A stretch of 38,126 nucleotides of DNA from positions 1 through 38,126 of the forward strand of contig BPHE01000018.1 of assembly GCA_026003395.1 (NCBI GenBank), written 5' to 3'. The notes beneath the pieces were generated by a model. The model was not told the origin of the DNA, searched no databases, and saw only the letters and a list, made by a program, of their open reading frames with translations. The position numbers and the translations under genes are program-made. Numbering within the stretch: the stretch's first letter is position 1; each line of letters starts with the position of its first letter. This document shows, in pieces, positions 16,670 through 25,509 of the stretch. Source of the stretch: Vicingaceae bacterium. GTDB lineage: Bacteria; Bacteroidota; Bacteroidia; Flavobacteriales_E; Vicingaceae.

Positions 16670-16677
16670 TAATTTTG
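16670..16677 (+). promoter_or_regulatory. Predicted -7 box for the 16698 gene
   Basis: TAATTTTG matches TAnnTTTG and ends 20 nt before the ATG at 16698. The 256-bp gap upstream (16442-16697) holds no gene; an 8-bp inverted repeat (16520-16527 with 16602-16609) is too short to interpret. Confidence 0.5.
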
Positions 16678-16697
16678 TTCTGTAAAAATTTTAAAAT

Positions 16698-17069
16698 ATG
16701 TTGACAGATCATCAAAAACCATCTGTGATCGTTAAGAAAAAGACATTGCCTTTATTGATTGAATATTGTGTGGAAAACAAAATCAAATTTACTGTTGATC
16801 CCAAAATTACCGGTGACGAGTACGAGGTAAGTTTTGATCTGACTGACTATATAACAGCCATTGGATTAGGAATGGCATTAAAAGAATTAAAGCTGGAACC
16901 ACAAGGATTGCAAATGATCAGCATCAACGCCATTAAATCTAATAAAACTGTGGTGAAAGCAAGAAATAATGGCAAAGCAAGCGAGGAGGAAACCTCCAAT
17001 GAACAAGAAACTTTGCAAGAATCTAAAAATAACCCATCAACCGAAGAAGAAATTAATCTTTTCAATTAA
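16698..17069 (+). CDS. Small protein of unknown function with acidic tail
   Basis: I do not recognise this 123-aa protein. It has no signal peptide or membrane segment. Residues 8-85 look like a compact alpha/beta domain (alternating VIVKKKTLPLLIEYCVEN helix, then the strand YEVSFDLTDY and helix ITAIGLGMALKELKL). Residues 93-123 are a low-complexity, Glu/Asn/Ser-rich, probably disordered tail. It is a real gene candidate: it has its own promoter box, codon use like its neighbours, and a strong terminator 32 nt after the stop. It seems monocistronic. No function is proposed. Confidence 0.7.
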   Translation: MLTDHQKPSVIVKKKTLPLLIEYCVENKIKFTVDPKITGDEYEVSFDLTDYITAIGLGMALKELKLEPQGLQMISINAIKSNKTVVKARNNGKASEEETSNEQETLQESKNNPSTEEEINLFN

Positions 17070-17101
17070 AAAAGGCGGTTAAACTGCTTTGTTCATAGCT
17101 G

Positions 17102-17133
17102 AAAAGCCACATTGAAAAGTCAATGTGGCTTTT
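17102..17133 (+). terminator. Intrinsic terminator after the 16698 gene
   Basis: Perfect 14-bp inverted repeat: 17102-17115 pairs with 17120-17133, loop AAAG at 17116-17119, followed by T. The GC core is GCCACATTGA. It is the clearest hairpin of this region. Confidence 0.85.
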
Positions 17134-17134
17134 T

Positions 17135-17465
17135 CATTTAAATTTGATAAAAAGATTTTTCATAATCAGTGAATAAGATAATTTTTGATAAAAATACTTT
17201 TGCAAAATGGTATAGCACTACCTTAAATCATTCAGGCAATCAAAACATTCACCAATAACAAATATCTAAACCTATTACAAGAAACTATTCAAAACCACCG
17301 ATTGACTCGGAAAAAAATTGATAATCTGGGAAATCAAAAAAACTGTCTGCAGATTTAATTTGTTTTTGCGATTATTTTGAAGATTCTAAAAATTTTCAAC
17401 AATAATATTCGAAAAGAAAGAAAGGTCCTAAACTATATAATGTTTAATTAAAAGTTTCGAAAAAT
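17135..17465. other. Gene-free gap between two terminators
   Basis: About 330 bp with no supportable ORF, tRNA or repeat. One promoter-like box TACTTTTG is at 17195-17202 on the plus strand, but the next ATG is followed at once by a stop. A small RNA is possible but not shown; otherwise I see only AT-rich spacer. Confidence 0.5.
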
Positions 17466-17491
17466 AAAAAGGGCTGAAAACAGCCCTTTTT
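17466..17491 (-). terminator. Intrinsic terminator after the TPR gene
   Basis: Stem 17466-17476 pairs with 17481-17491 around an AAAA loop, with GC core GGGCTG. A- and T-tracts on both sides allow it to work in both directions. It begins 20 nt beyond the stop of the minus-strand TPR gene. Confidence 0.85.
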
Positions 17492-17511
17492 ACTTTGCAT
17501 ATTCCGGTTTA

Positions 17512-18795
17512 TTATTTGCTATATTTAGCCTTCAATGCATTGTATTTTTCACGGTCTCCTGTCAAAGCATAAATTTTTTGCAATGATTGCACCACCGTCA
17601 TATCGTCGGGTTGTAATTGATTGGCTTTTTCAAGGTAAGGCAATGCTTTTTTGAATTCGGCATTTGCTTTATCCTGAAGTTCTTTTGCTTGTTTAACTTG
17701 CGACGGGGGTAAATCATTGGCTTTATTGTTATATTCAACGCCATTGTTGTAATAAAGAGCACCAAGGTTATAAATAGCATCGAAATAATCGTATTTTAAT
17801 TCAATGGCTTTTAGGTAATCTTTTTCGGCTTTGGCAATGTCCCCTTGTTTATCGTAAATAGTCCCGCGGGCAAAATAGAGAACATGATTTTGTGGATCCT
17901 TTTCAATGGCTAGATTCAAATTGTTGAGTGCTTGCTGGTTTTCACCTTTTTGAAGGTAATAATCCAATTCCTCCAGAATTAAAGCTTTGTCGTTGGGATA
18001 TGCTTTTCTTCCTCGTTGAATAGTTTCAATGTATTTTTCTTGATTTCCTTCCTCTTTATAAATTTGAGCCAGAAATGAATATATTTTTGGGCCTTCACCG
18101 CCTCCATCATATTTTAATTGGGTAAGTGCTTCGAAAATCGTTTTTGCTTCTTCATTTTTTCCGGCTTTTTGAGCTGCAATGGCAGCATAATATAAAGCAA
18201 GAGTATCGGTTTTACCTGTCAACTGAGCCACTGAAGCACCTTTGGCAAACATTTCATAGGCCTTATTATAATCTTGCTTTTGTTGGAATTGATTTACGCC
18301 TTCATTGATAAAGGCATTGGATAAAACAGGAAATTTAGCGCCGATAATTTCTGCCGTATAAGAAGGATCTTCAAATTTATTGTTTTTATCCATCAAAGCC
18401 ATCATAAATTTCATCAGATCTTCTTTATTATTCTCAATGTCCAATTGACGTAATTCCGGATTGTCAAAATTTAATTTTAGTGCTTTTATGTATGACTCAT
18501 AAGCTTTATCTAAAGCATCCGGTGCTAATTGCTTACATTGGTTGTCCTGGCTTACAATAATATTAAAATAAAGATCCCCTCTGTATTTCCATGTTTTGGC
18601 CATGTTCATAGTTTGTTCGTGTTGAGTGGCCGGTTCAATTTCTTGAATGCCCTTAGCCAAATCCGAACATTTTCCCGATTTTTCATACGAGCGATTGTAA
18701 TTGTATGCATTCAACACTTTGTTTTTTTGTGCCCATAAAGTTGGAGTTGCGACCAACGAAGCCACAACCAACAATGATCCCAATGTTTTTTTCAT
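17512..18795 (-). CDS. Secreted tetratricopeptide-repeat protein
   Basis: Periplasmic or outer-membrane-attached TPR protein (427 aa). The signal peptide is KKTLGSLLVVASLVATPTL then WAQ (about 1-23). Many degenerate TPR units follow; the clearest are around residues 280-350, for example ALNNLNLAIEKDPQNHVLYF and AEKDYLKAIELKYDYFDAIY. I use the ATG at 18793-18795, which puts the hydrophobic core directly after two lysines. An earlier ATG at 18831 overlaps the gyrA end by 11 nt and adds a very basic stretch; it cannot be excluded. The gene follows gyrA closely, so it is probably in the gyrA transcript. Its partner proteins are unknown. Confidence 0.85.
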   Translation of the reverse strand: MKKTLGSLLVVASLVATPTLWAQKNKVLNAYNYNRSYEKSGKCSDLAKGIQEIEPATQHEQTMNMAKTWKYRGDLYFNIIVSQDNQCKQLAPDALDKAYESYIKALKLNFDNPELRQLDIENNKEDLMKFMMALMDKNNKFEDPSYTAEIIGAKFPVLSNAFINEGVNQFQQKQDYNKAYEMFAKGASVAQLTGKTDTLALYYAAIAAQKAGKNEEAKTIFEALTQLKYDGGGEGPKIYSFLAQIYKEEGNQEKYIETIQRGRKAYPNDKALILEELDYYLQKGENQQALNNLNLAIEKDPQNHVLYFARGTIYDKQGDIAKAEKDYLKAIELKYDYFDAIYNLGALYYNNGVEYNNKANDLPPSQVKQAKELQDKANAEFKKALPYLEKANQLQPDDMTVVQSLQKIYALTGDREKYNALKAKYSK

Positions 18796-18820
18796 AATCT
18801 TCTTTTTTTGATTTGACTTT

Positions 18821-21400
18821 TTATTCTTCATGATTTAGATTTTCGTTGTTAGTATCAATATCCATACCATTCATTCCTTCGTCGGGCGATTGAATGATAT
18901 TTTCCATATCTTTTACTTCATTATTTTCAAAATCATCTTCGTTTTCAACCTTAGCCACGGCTGCTATTTCATCGTTATTTTTTAAATTGATCAATTTTAC
19001 TCCTTGTGCGGCTCTTCCCATTACCCGTATTTCTTTTACCGGCATTCTGATTAACAGTCCGTTGCGGGTAATGATCATCAAATCATCTTTATCGGTTACT
19101 GCTTTGATGGCTATCAACTTGCCGGTTTTTTTGGTAATGTTTATGGTTTTTACACCTTTTCCACCTCGATTGGTAATTCTGTAAATTTCTTCACCGGTTG
19201 CAGGATCTTTTAAGAATGATCTTTTTCCGTATCCTTTTTCAGATACCACCAACACAGTTTCTTCCAAAGGATTGGAAATGGTAATCATTCCCACCACTTC
19301 ATCTTGTTCGTCAGACAGTGTAACTCCTTTCACACCGATAGCATTTCTTCCTACCGGTCTTACCTTTGACTCGGGGAATCTTATGGCTTTACCCGATTTA
19401 AGGGCTATCATAATCTCATCCTTACCTCCGGTCAGCTTCACTTCAATCAATTCGTCTCCTTCCCTTACGTTCACGGCAATAATTCCATTTGATCTCGGAC
19501 GGGAGAATTGTTCCAACGGAGTTTTTTTGATGATTCCTTTTTTGGTGCACATCACCAGGTAGTTATTCTCGATGTATTCCTTATCTTTAATGTCTTTTAC
19601 GTTGATATAGGCCATTACCTTATCATCCTGATCAATTTGTATCAAATTTTGGATGGCTCTTCCTTTGGTATTTTTTTGTCCTTCGGGTATTTCAAAAACT
19701 CGCATCCAATAACATTTGCCTTTTTGGGTGAAAATTAAGAGATAATTGTGGGCCGATGCCACAAAAAGATGTTCGAGAAAATCTTCGTCGCGTGTTGCCG
19801 ATGCTTTCGATCCTACCCCACCTCTTGATTGTCTGCGGTATTCTGCCAAAGGAGTGCGTTTAATATATCCGAGATGAGAGATGGTGATGACCATATCGTC
19901 GTCTGGGATCATATCTTCAATGCTAAACTCGTCGGAATTGTATTCTATCACCGAACGTCGTTCATCTCCATATTTATTTTTAATCTCTATGAGTTCATCT
20001 TTGATGATTTGCATTCTTTTCTCCTTGCTGGCCAGTATCGATTCCAATTCGGCAATCAATTTTCTGAGGTTTTCCAGTTCTTTGATAAGATCTTCTATTT
20101 GCAGACCTGTCAATTTTTGCAGGCGCATATCAAGAATAGCATTGGCTTGAATTTCGGTCAGTTCAAATCTTTCCATCAAGCCCTGGCGTGCTTCGGATAC
20201 TTCGTAACTGGAACGAATGATTTTAATTACCTCATCGATGTTTTCGACAGCAATTTTCAGTCCTTCAAGGATATGTGCCCTTTCTTGAGCTTTTTTCAAT
20301 TCATATTTTGTTCGTCTTTCAACTACCTCATGACGGAAATCAACAAATTCCCTGATTAAGTCCTTGAGGTTTAGTTGCACCGGCCTGCCTTTTGACAATG
20401 CGATGTTATTGATATTGAAAGCACTTTGCAGTTGAGAGTGTTTGTAAAGATTATTTAATACCACTTTGGCGTTTGCATCACGTTTCAATTCAAACACAAC
20501 CCTGAGCCCGTTTCGGTCGGATTCGTCACGGATATCCGATATGCCTTCGATTTTTTTATCATTTACCAGATCGGCAATTTTTTTGATCATTTCGGCCTTA
20601 TTGACCATATAGGGAATCTCGGTGACGATGATTTGTTCGCGGCCGTTTTCATCCACCTCAATTTCTGCTTTTCCTCGAATTATCACTCGACCACGCCCTT
20701 CATGAAATGCTTGTTTTACGCCTTCATAACCATAAATAATACCGCCGGTAGGGAAATCCGGGGCTTTAATGTATTGCATCAATTCATCAATCGTAATATC
20801 ATTATTATCAATATATTGAACAATTCCATCTATAAGTTCGCTGAGATTATGAGGGGCCATATTCGTAGCCATACCAACGGCGATGCCCGACGCTCCGTTC
20901 ATCAACAGATTGGGTATTCTGGATGGTAAAACTGTGGGCTCTTTCAATGTATCATCAAAATTGTTGGTAAAATCGACTGTTTCTTTGTCTATATCCATCA
21001 ACATTTCTTCGGCAATCTTTTGGAGGCGGGCTTCCGTATAACGCATTGCGGCAGGACTGTCTCCGTCAATTGAACCGAAGTTTCCCTGTCCGTCTACAAG
21101 CAGATAACGCATACTCCATTCTTGAGCCATACGTACCATGGCATCATAAACAGCAGAATCGCCATGAGGATGGTATTTACCTAAGACCTCCCCTACAATT
21201 CTGGCCGATTTTTTATAGGGCTTGTCATGGCGCAAGCCAAGTTCATTCATGGCATATAAAATACGTCTGTGTACCGGTTTCAAACCATCTCGTACATCCG
21301 GGAGCGCCCTCGAAACAATCACCGACATCGAATAATCGATGTAGGCCTGTTTCATTTCGTTTTCGATATTAACCGAAATAATTTTTTCCTTATCTGACAT
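18821..21400 (-). CDS. gyrA: DNA gyrase subunit A
   Basis: Catalytic subunit of the type II topoisomerase that introduces negative supercoils (859 aa, normal length). The DNA-cleaving tyrosine is Tyr121 in [10 protein letters not shown]. The quinolone-resistance region reads [10 protein letters not shown] with Ser82 and Asp86, the drug-sensitive residues (E. coli Ser83 and Asp87). The C-terminal beta-pinwheel begins at about residue 500; its GyrA box is QSRGGVG rather than the canonical QRRGGKG. The tail (about 815-859) is acidic. A promoter box is found upstream at 21430-21437. The gene is divergent from clpC and followed by the TPR gene. Confidence 0.97.
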   Translation of the reverse strand: MSDKEKIISVNIENEMKQAYIDYSMSVIVSRALPDVRDGLKPVHRRILYAMNELGLRHDKPYKKSARIVGEVLGKYHPHGDSAVYDAMVRMAQEWSMRYLLVDGQGNFGSIDGDSPAAMRYTEARLQKIAEEMLMDIDKETVDFTNNFDDTLKEPTVLPSRIPNLLMNGASGIAVGMATNMAPHNLSELIDGIVQYIDNNDITIDELMQYIKAPDFPTGGIIYGYEGVKQAFHEGRGRVIIRGKAEIEVDENGREQIIVTEIPYMVNKAEMIKKIADLVNDKKIEGISDIRDESDRNGLRVVFELKRDANAKVVLNNLYKHSQLQSAFNINNIALSKGRPVQLNLKDLIREFVDFRHEVVERRTKYELKKAQERAHILEGLKIAVENIDEVIKIIRSSYEVSEARQGLMERFELTEIQANAILDMRLQKLTGLQIEDLIKELENLRKLIAELESILASKEKRMQIIKDELIEIKNKYGDERRSVIEYNSDEFSIEDMIPDDDMVITISHLGYIKRTPLAEYRRQSRGGVGSKASATRDEDFLEHLFVASAHNYLLIFTQKGKCYWMRVFEIPEGQKNTKGRAIQNLIQIDQDDKVMAYINVKDIKDKEYIENNYLVMCTKKGIIKKTPLEQFSRPRSNGIIAVNVREGDELIEVKLTGGKDEIMIALKSGKAIRFPESKVRPVGRNAIGVKGVTLSDEQDEVVGMITISNPLEETVLVVSEKGYGKRSFLKDPATGEEIYRITNRGGKGVKTINITKKTGKLIAIKAVTDKDDLMIITRNGLLIRMPVKEIRVMGRAAQGVKLINLKNNDEIAAVAKVENEDDFENNEVKDMENIIQSPDEGMNGMDIDTNNENLNHEE

Positions 21401-21429
21401 AATTTCAGTTTAAATTAAAATTTTAATGG

Positions 21430-21437
21430 CAAAAATA
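21430..21437 (-). promoter_or_regulatory. Predicted -7 box for gyrA
   Basis: Minus-strand TATTTTTG matches TAnnTTTG, 29 nt upstream of the gyrA ATG. No convincing -33 TTG is seen. Confidence 0.45.
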
Positions 21438-21544
21438 CATTATTTTTTTGGTTAGCGAAGTTAAGCATCATATCGCATTATTAAAAAAGCCAAATTGTCG
21501 GTTTACTAACATTTTTTTGTTTAAAAAATAACTACGGCATAATT

Positions 21545-21564
21545 TTTTCTTTTTAAAAAGAAAA
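21545..21564. repeat. Perfect 20-bp palindrome upstream of the clpC promoter
   Basis: TTTTCTTTTT is followed directly by its complement, with no spacer. It ends 5 bp before the TTTG at 21569-21572. It could be an operator, but it is almost all A and T, so chance is a real alternative. Confidence 0.35.
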
Positions 21565-21588
21565 TACATTTGAAGTAGATTTATTGTT

Positions 21589-21596
21589 TAATTTTG
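21589..21596 (+). promoter_or_regulatory. Predicted -7 box for clpC
   Basis: TAATTTTG matches TAnnTTTG, 16 nt upstream of the ATG at 21613, with a TTTG element at 21569-21572 sixteen nt further upstream. Confidence 0.55.
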
Positions 21597-21612
21597 TAAA
21601 AATTGCCATATT

Positions 21613-24150
21613 ATGAGTTTGAAAAATGAAAATTTCACAAATCGCGTCAATGATGTGATACAGTTTAGCAGAGAGGAGGCCTTGCGTTTGGGGCACGACT
21701 TCATAGGCATAGAGCATTTGATGCTCGGATTATTAAGATTAACCGACAGCAAAGCAGTGCAAATACTCCAGAAACTTGGAGTTTCGCCATTAGAATTAAA
21801 AAATGAAATTGAGAAAAAATTACCCGAGGGTTCATATCATCTTCATCATTCGGCTACCATTCCCTTGACCAAACAAGCAGCACGCATGCTTAAATTTTCT
21901 CAATTGGTAGCCATAGAATTACGCTCGCCCAAAGTGGACACCGAACATCTTTTGCTTGCCATTTTGCATGATGATGAAAATTTAGTGTCACGTGCATTGG
22001 AAAAATTCTCAGTTTACTACGATGATGTCAAAGATGAAATCATCGGTAAACCTACGCAAAAGGATATTTTGTCTGAGCTTTCGGGTAGCGAGGATGATGA
22101 TGATGAACCATCTTTTGGGTCGTCTTCCTCACGTCAAGGTCCGGAGTCAAAAAGCAAAACCCCGGTTTTGGACAATTTCGGACGTGATTTGACTAAACTG
22201 GCTGCCGAAAATAAACTTGACCCCATAGTAGGACGTGAAAAAGAAATTGAAAGAGTGTCGCAAATATTATCCCGCCGCAAAAAAAACAATCCGATTTTGA
22301 TTGGTGAACCCGGAGTTGGAAAATCTGCAATTGCCGAAGGGTTGGCTATGAGAATCATACAAAAAAAAGTGCCTCGTGTATTGTTTAATAAAAGAATTGT
22401 TACCCTGGATCTGGCTTCATTGGTTGCCGGTACCAAATACCGTGGACAGTTTGAAGAACGAATGAAAGCTTTGATGAACGAACTTGAAAAAAACCCTGAT
22501 GTCATCTTGTTTATTGATGAAATTCACACCATCATTGGTGCCGGTGGGGCTTCAGGTTCGCTTGATGCATCCAATATGTTTAAACCGGCCCTTGCAAGAG
22601 GCGACATTCAGGTTATCGGTGCGACCACCCTCGACGAATACCGTCAATATATCGAAAAAGACGGAGCATTGGAACGCCGTTTTCAAAAAGTACTTATAGA
22701 ACCCACTTCACCCGAAGAAACAATCATTATTTTAAACAACATCAAATCAAAATATGAGGAACATCATAATGTTACATACACCCCTGAGGCAATTGAAGCT
22801 TGTGTAAAACTAACAGAAAGATACATTACCGACCGATTTTTGCCCGATAAAGCCATAGATGCCTTGGATGAAGCCGGTGCAAGAGTTCACATAAAAAATG
22901 TAAAAGTGCCCAAAAATATCACACAACTCGAAGAAGAAATAGAAAAAGTAAGACAACAAAAAAACAATGCCATATCTGCAAGCAAATTTGAAGAAGCTGC
23001 CAAATGGAGAGATGAAGAGAAAAAACTTTTGAACGAGCTTGAAGCAGCAAAAGCAAAATGGGAAGAAGAAATTAAAATTCATCGCGAAGTAGTTACCGAT
23101 GAAAATGTTGCGGAAGTGGTAGCCATGATGACCGGTATTCCCGTTCAACGTATTGCTCAACAAGAAAGTGAACGTTTGGTGAAAATGGCCGAGGAACTAA
23201 GTGGCAAAGTAATTGGACAAGAAGAAGCCGTTCAAAAAGTGGTCAAAGCCATACAACGCAATCGTGCCGGTTTAAAAGATCCGAATCGTCCTATTGGTTC
23301 CTTTATTTTCTTAGGTCCTACAGGTGTCGGAAAAACTCAATTGGCCAAAGTTCTTGCCCGTTATTTGTTTGATTCTGACGATGCATTGATAAGAATTGAC
23401 ATGAGTGAGTATATGGAAAAATTTGCTGTTTCCCGATTAATTGGTGCTCCTCCCGGATATGTTGGTTATGAAGAAGGTGGTCAATTGACAGAAAAAGTGA
23501 GAAGACGCCCATATTCTGTGGTGTTATTAGACGAAATAGAAAAAGCCCATCCGGATGTTTTCAATATTTTATTGCAAATTTTGGATGACGGTCATATTAC
23601 CGATAGTTTGGGCAGGAAAATCGATTTTCGCAATACCATCATCATCATGACTTCCAACATAGGTGTCAGACAATTAAAGGATTTTGGGCAAGGTGTGGGC
23701 TTTACTACCAAAGCCAAGCAAGAACAAATGGACGAATATGCCCGCAGTGTGATCGAAAAAGCATTAAAAAAAGCATTTGCTCCTGAGTTTCTCAACAGGA
23801 TTGACGATGTGATAATATTTAACTCCTTGAAACGCGAAGATATCCATCGTATTATCGACATTGAATTGGCCGGATTATATAAACGTATAGAAGACCTCGG
23901 CTACAAGCTGGTGTTGAATGAAGATGCAAAGGATTTTATTGCCGAAAAAGGTTTTGATCCCGAATATGGAGCACGTCCATTGAAACGTGCCATTCAGAAA
24001 TATCTCGAAGACCCATTGGCTGAAGAAATCATCAAATCCAAGATACAGGAAGGTGATACGATAAAAGTAAGCCTGGATAAAGAGAAGAATGAATTAGTAT
24101 TGAAAGTAAGCAAACAAAAACAGAAAAAAGCCGAAACGGGAGAAGAATAA
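21613..24150 (+). CDS. clpC: ATP-dependent Clp protease ATP-binding subunit ClpC
   Basis: Hsp100 unfoldase that feeds proteins to ClpP (845 aa). Order of domains: two Clp-N repeats (about 1-145), a charged linker with an acidic EDDDDE patch, AAA+ module 1 with Walker A GEPGVGKS (about 231-238) and Walker B LFIDEIH, a middle region with a UVR-like helix (SKFEEAAKWRDEEKKL, near 455), AAA+ module 2 with Walker A GPTGVGKT (about 568-575), and the C-terminal ClpB-D2 small domain (PEYGARPLKRAIQKYLEDPLAEEII). The UVR-type middle region marks it as ClpC rather than ClpA or ClpB. It has its own promoter and a terminator, so it is probably monocistronic. Confidence 0.96.
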   Translation: MSLKNENFTNRVNDVIQFSREEALRLGHDFIGIEHLMLGLLRLTDSKAVQILQKLGVSPLELKNEIEKKLPEGSYHLHHSATIPLTKQAARMLKFSQLVAIELRSPKVDTEHLLLAILHDDENLVSRALEKFSVYYDDVKDEIIGKPTQKDILSELSGSEDDDDEPSFGSSSSRQGPESKSKTPVLDNFGRDLTKLAAENKLDPIVGREKEIERVSQILSRRKKNNPILIGEPGVGKSAIAEGLAMRIIQKKVPRVLFNKRIVTLDLASLVAGTKYRGQFEERMKALMNELEKNPDVILFIDEIHTIIGAGGASGSLDASNMFKPALARGDIQVIGATTLDEYRQYIEKDGALERRFQKVLIEPTSPEETIIILNNIKSKYEEHHNVTYTPEAIEACVKLTERYITDRFLPDKAIDALDEAGARVHIKNVKVPKNITQLEEEIEKVRQQKNNAISASKFEEAAKWRDEEKKLLNELEAAKAKWEEEIKIHREVVTDENVAEVVAMMTGIPVQRIAQQESERLVKMAEELSGKVIGQEEAVQKVVKAIQRNRAGLKDPNRPIGSFIFLGPTGVGKTQLAKVLARYLFDSDDALIRIDMSEYMEKFAVSRLIGAPPGYVGYEEGGQLTEKVRRRPYSVVLLDEIEKAHPDVFNILLQILDDGHITDSLGRKIDFRNTIIIMTSNIGVRQLKDFGQGVGFTTKAKQEQMDEYARSVIEKALKKAFAPEFLNRIDDVIIFNSLKREDIHRIIDIELAGLYKRIEDLGYKLVLNEDAKDFIAEKGFDPEYGARPLKRAIQKYLEDPLAEEIIKSKIQEGDTIKVSLDKEKNELVLKVSKQKQKKAETGEE

Positions 24151-24171
24151 AATTTTGATTGGCCGTGTCTG

Positions 24172-24196
24172 AAAAGGCAGGAAATTCCTGCCTTTT
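24172..24196 (+). terminator. Intrinsic terminator after clpC
   Basis: Stem 24172-24181 pairs with 24187-24196 (core GGCAG with CTGCC), loop AAATT, then a T run and GTTTT. It lies between clpC and rarA, 20 nt before the rarA start, so rarA would need a promoter nearby or read-through. Confidence 0.8.
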
Positions 24197-24216
24197 TGTT
24201 TTAGTGTAAAACTATT

Positions 24217-25509
24217 ATGAAAAATCTACCCGAAATACCTTTGGCAGAGAGAGTAAGACCAAAAACTATCAGTGAATTTACCGGACAGAGACATCTTATT
24301 GGGGAAAATGGACCATTATACAAATGTGTTGAAAATGGTTATTTGCCTTCAATGATTCTTTGGGGACCACCGGGTACAGGTAAAACCACATTGGCTTATA
24401 TACTCAGCCGGTCTTTGGATTTAAAATTTCAAAGCATCAGTGCGATTGAAGCCGGAGTGAAAGAAATAAAAGAAGTTATCAAATCTTCAAAAGAAAAAGG
24501 TTTGTTTGATCAAGGAAAAACAGTTTTGTTTGTGGATGAAATTCATCGGTTTTCAAAATCACAACAAGATTATTTATTGGGTGCTGTTGAACGTGGTGAA
24601 ATACTATTGATAGGTGCCACCACGGAGAACCCTTCTTTTGAGGTTATTCCCGCCTTATTGTCCCGTTGCCAGGTTTATGTATTGAATCCATTAAGTAAAG
24701 AAGAGCTTGAACAAATTTTAACATCGGCACTTGAAAAAGACGAATTTTTAAAGGGTCTTAACATCATTGTTGAATCTACAGATTTGTTGTTTTTATATTC
24801 CGGTGGTGATGCACGCAAGATGTTAAATTTGTTGGAACTGTCTGTCAATGCCCAGTTGGATAAAACTGAAATTATCATAAATGATGACAATATTCGTTCT
24901 GTAGCCCAACAATTCATTCAAAAATACGACAAACAAGGTGAGAATCATTATGATACAATAAGTGCTTTTATCAAGTCCATCAGAGGTTCGGATCCCAATG
25001 CCGCAATATATTGGCTGGCGAGAATGATTGATTCCGGTGAAGATCCGTTATTTATAGCCCGAAGGTTGATAATTTCAGCTGCAGAAGATATAGGATTGGC
25101 CAACCCGACTGCATTGGTGATTGCCAATAATGCATTTCAGGCTGTGAACCAAATCGGTATGCCCGAAGGACGTATTATACTTGCAGAAGCGACCATTTAC
25201 CTTGCATGCAGTCCAAAAAGCAATTCTGCCTATCTTGCCATTGACTATGCATTACAAAAAGTAAAAGAAACCGGCCAGTTGCCCGTTCCCCTTCATCTCA
25301 GGAATGCACCAACACAATTGATGAAAGAATTGGGTTATGGACAGGAATATAAATATGATCATAATTATGAAGGAAACTTTGCCCATCAGGAATTTATGCC
25401 CGTTCATTTGCAAAATACTACCTTTTATAAACCCGGAAACAATTTAAGGGAAAAAGAATATCAGAAATTTTTATTTTCGCGTTGGGGTGATAAATATTAT
25501 AAAGAATGA
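24217..25509 (+). CDS. rarA: Replication-associated recombination protein A (MgsA/WRNIP1 family)
   Basis: AAA+ ATPase acting at stalled replication forks with SSB (430 aa). Walker A is GPPGTGKTT (50-58) and Walker B VDEIHRF (106-112). Sensor motif GATTENPSFEVIPALLSR is fully conserved. The C-terminal tetramerisation part is recognised by KSIRGSDPNAAIYWLARM and the terminal signature YKYDHNYEGNFAHQEFMP. Distinguished from RuvB and DnaX by these motifs. Its stop overlaps the start of the next lipoprotein gene by 4 nt (ATGA), a functionally unexpected coupling. Confidence 0.95.
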   Translation: MKNLPEIPLAERVRPKTISEFTGQRHLIGENGPLYKCVENGYLPSMILWGPPGTGKTTLAYILSRSLDLKFQSISAIEAGVKEIKEVIKSSKEKGLFDQGKTVLFVDEIHRFSKSQQDYLLGAVERGEILLIGATTENPSFEVIPALLSRCQVYVLNPLSKEELEQILTSALEKDEFLKGLNIIVESTDLLFLYSGGDARKMLNLLELSVNAQLDKTEIIINDDNIRSVAQQFIQKYDKQGENHYDTISAFIKSIRGSDPNAAIYWLARMIDSGEDPLFIARRLIISAAEDIGLANPTALVIANNAFQAVNQIGMPEGRIILAEATIYLACSPKSNSAYLAIDYALQKVKETGQLPVPLHLRNAPTQLMKELGYGQEYKYDHNYEGNFAHQEFMPVHLQNTTFYKPGNNLREKEYQKFLFSRWGDKYYKE

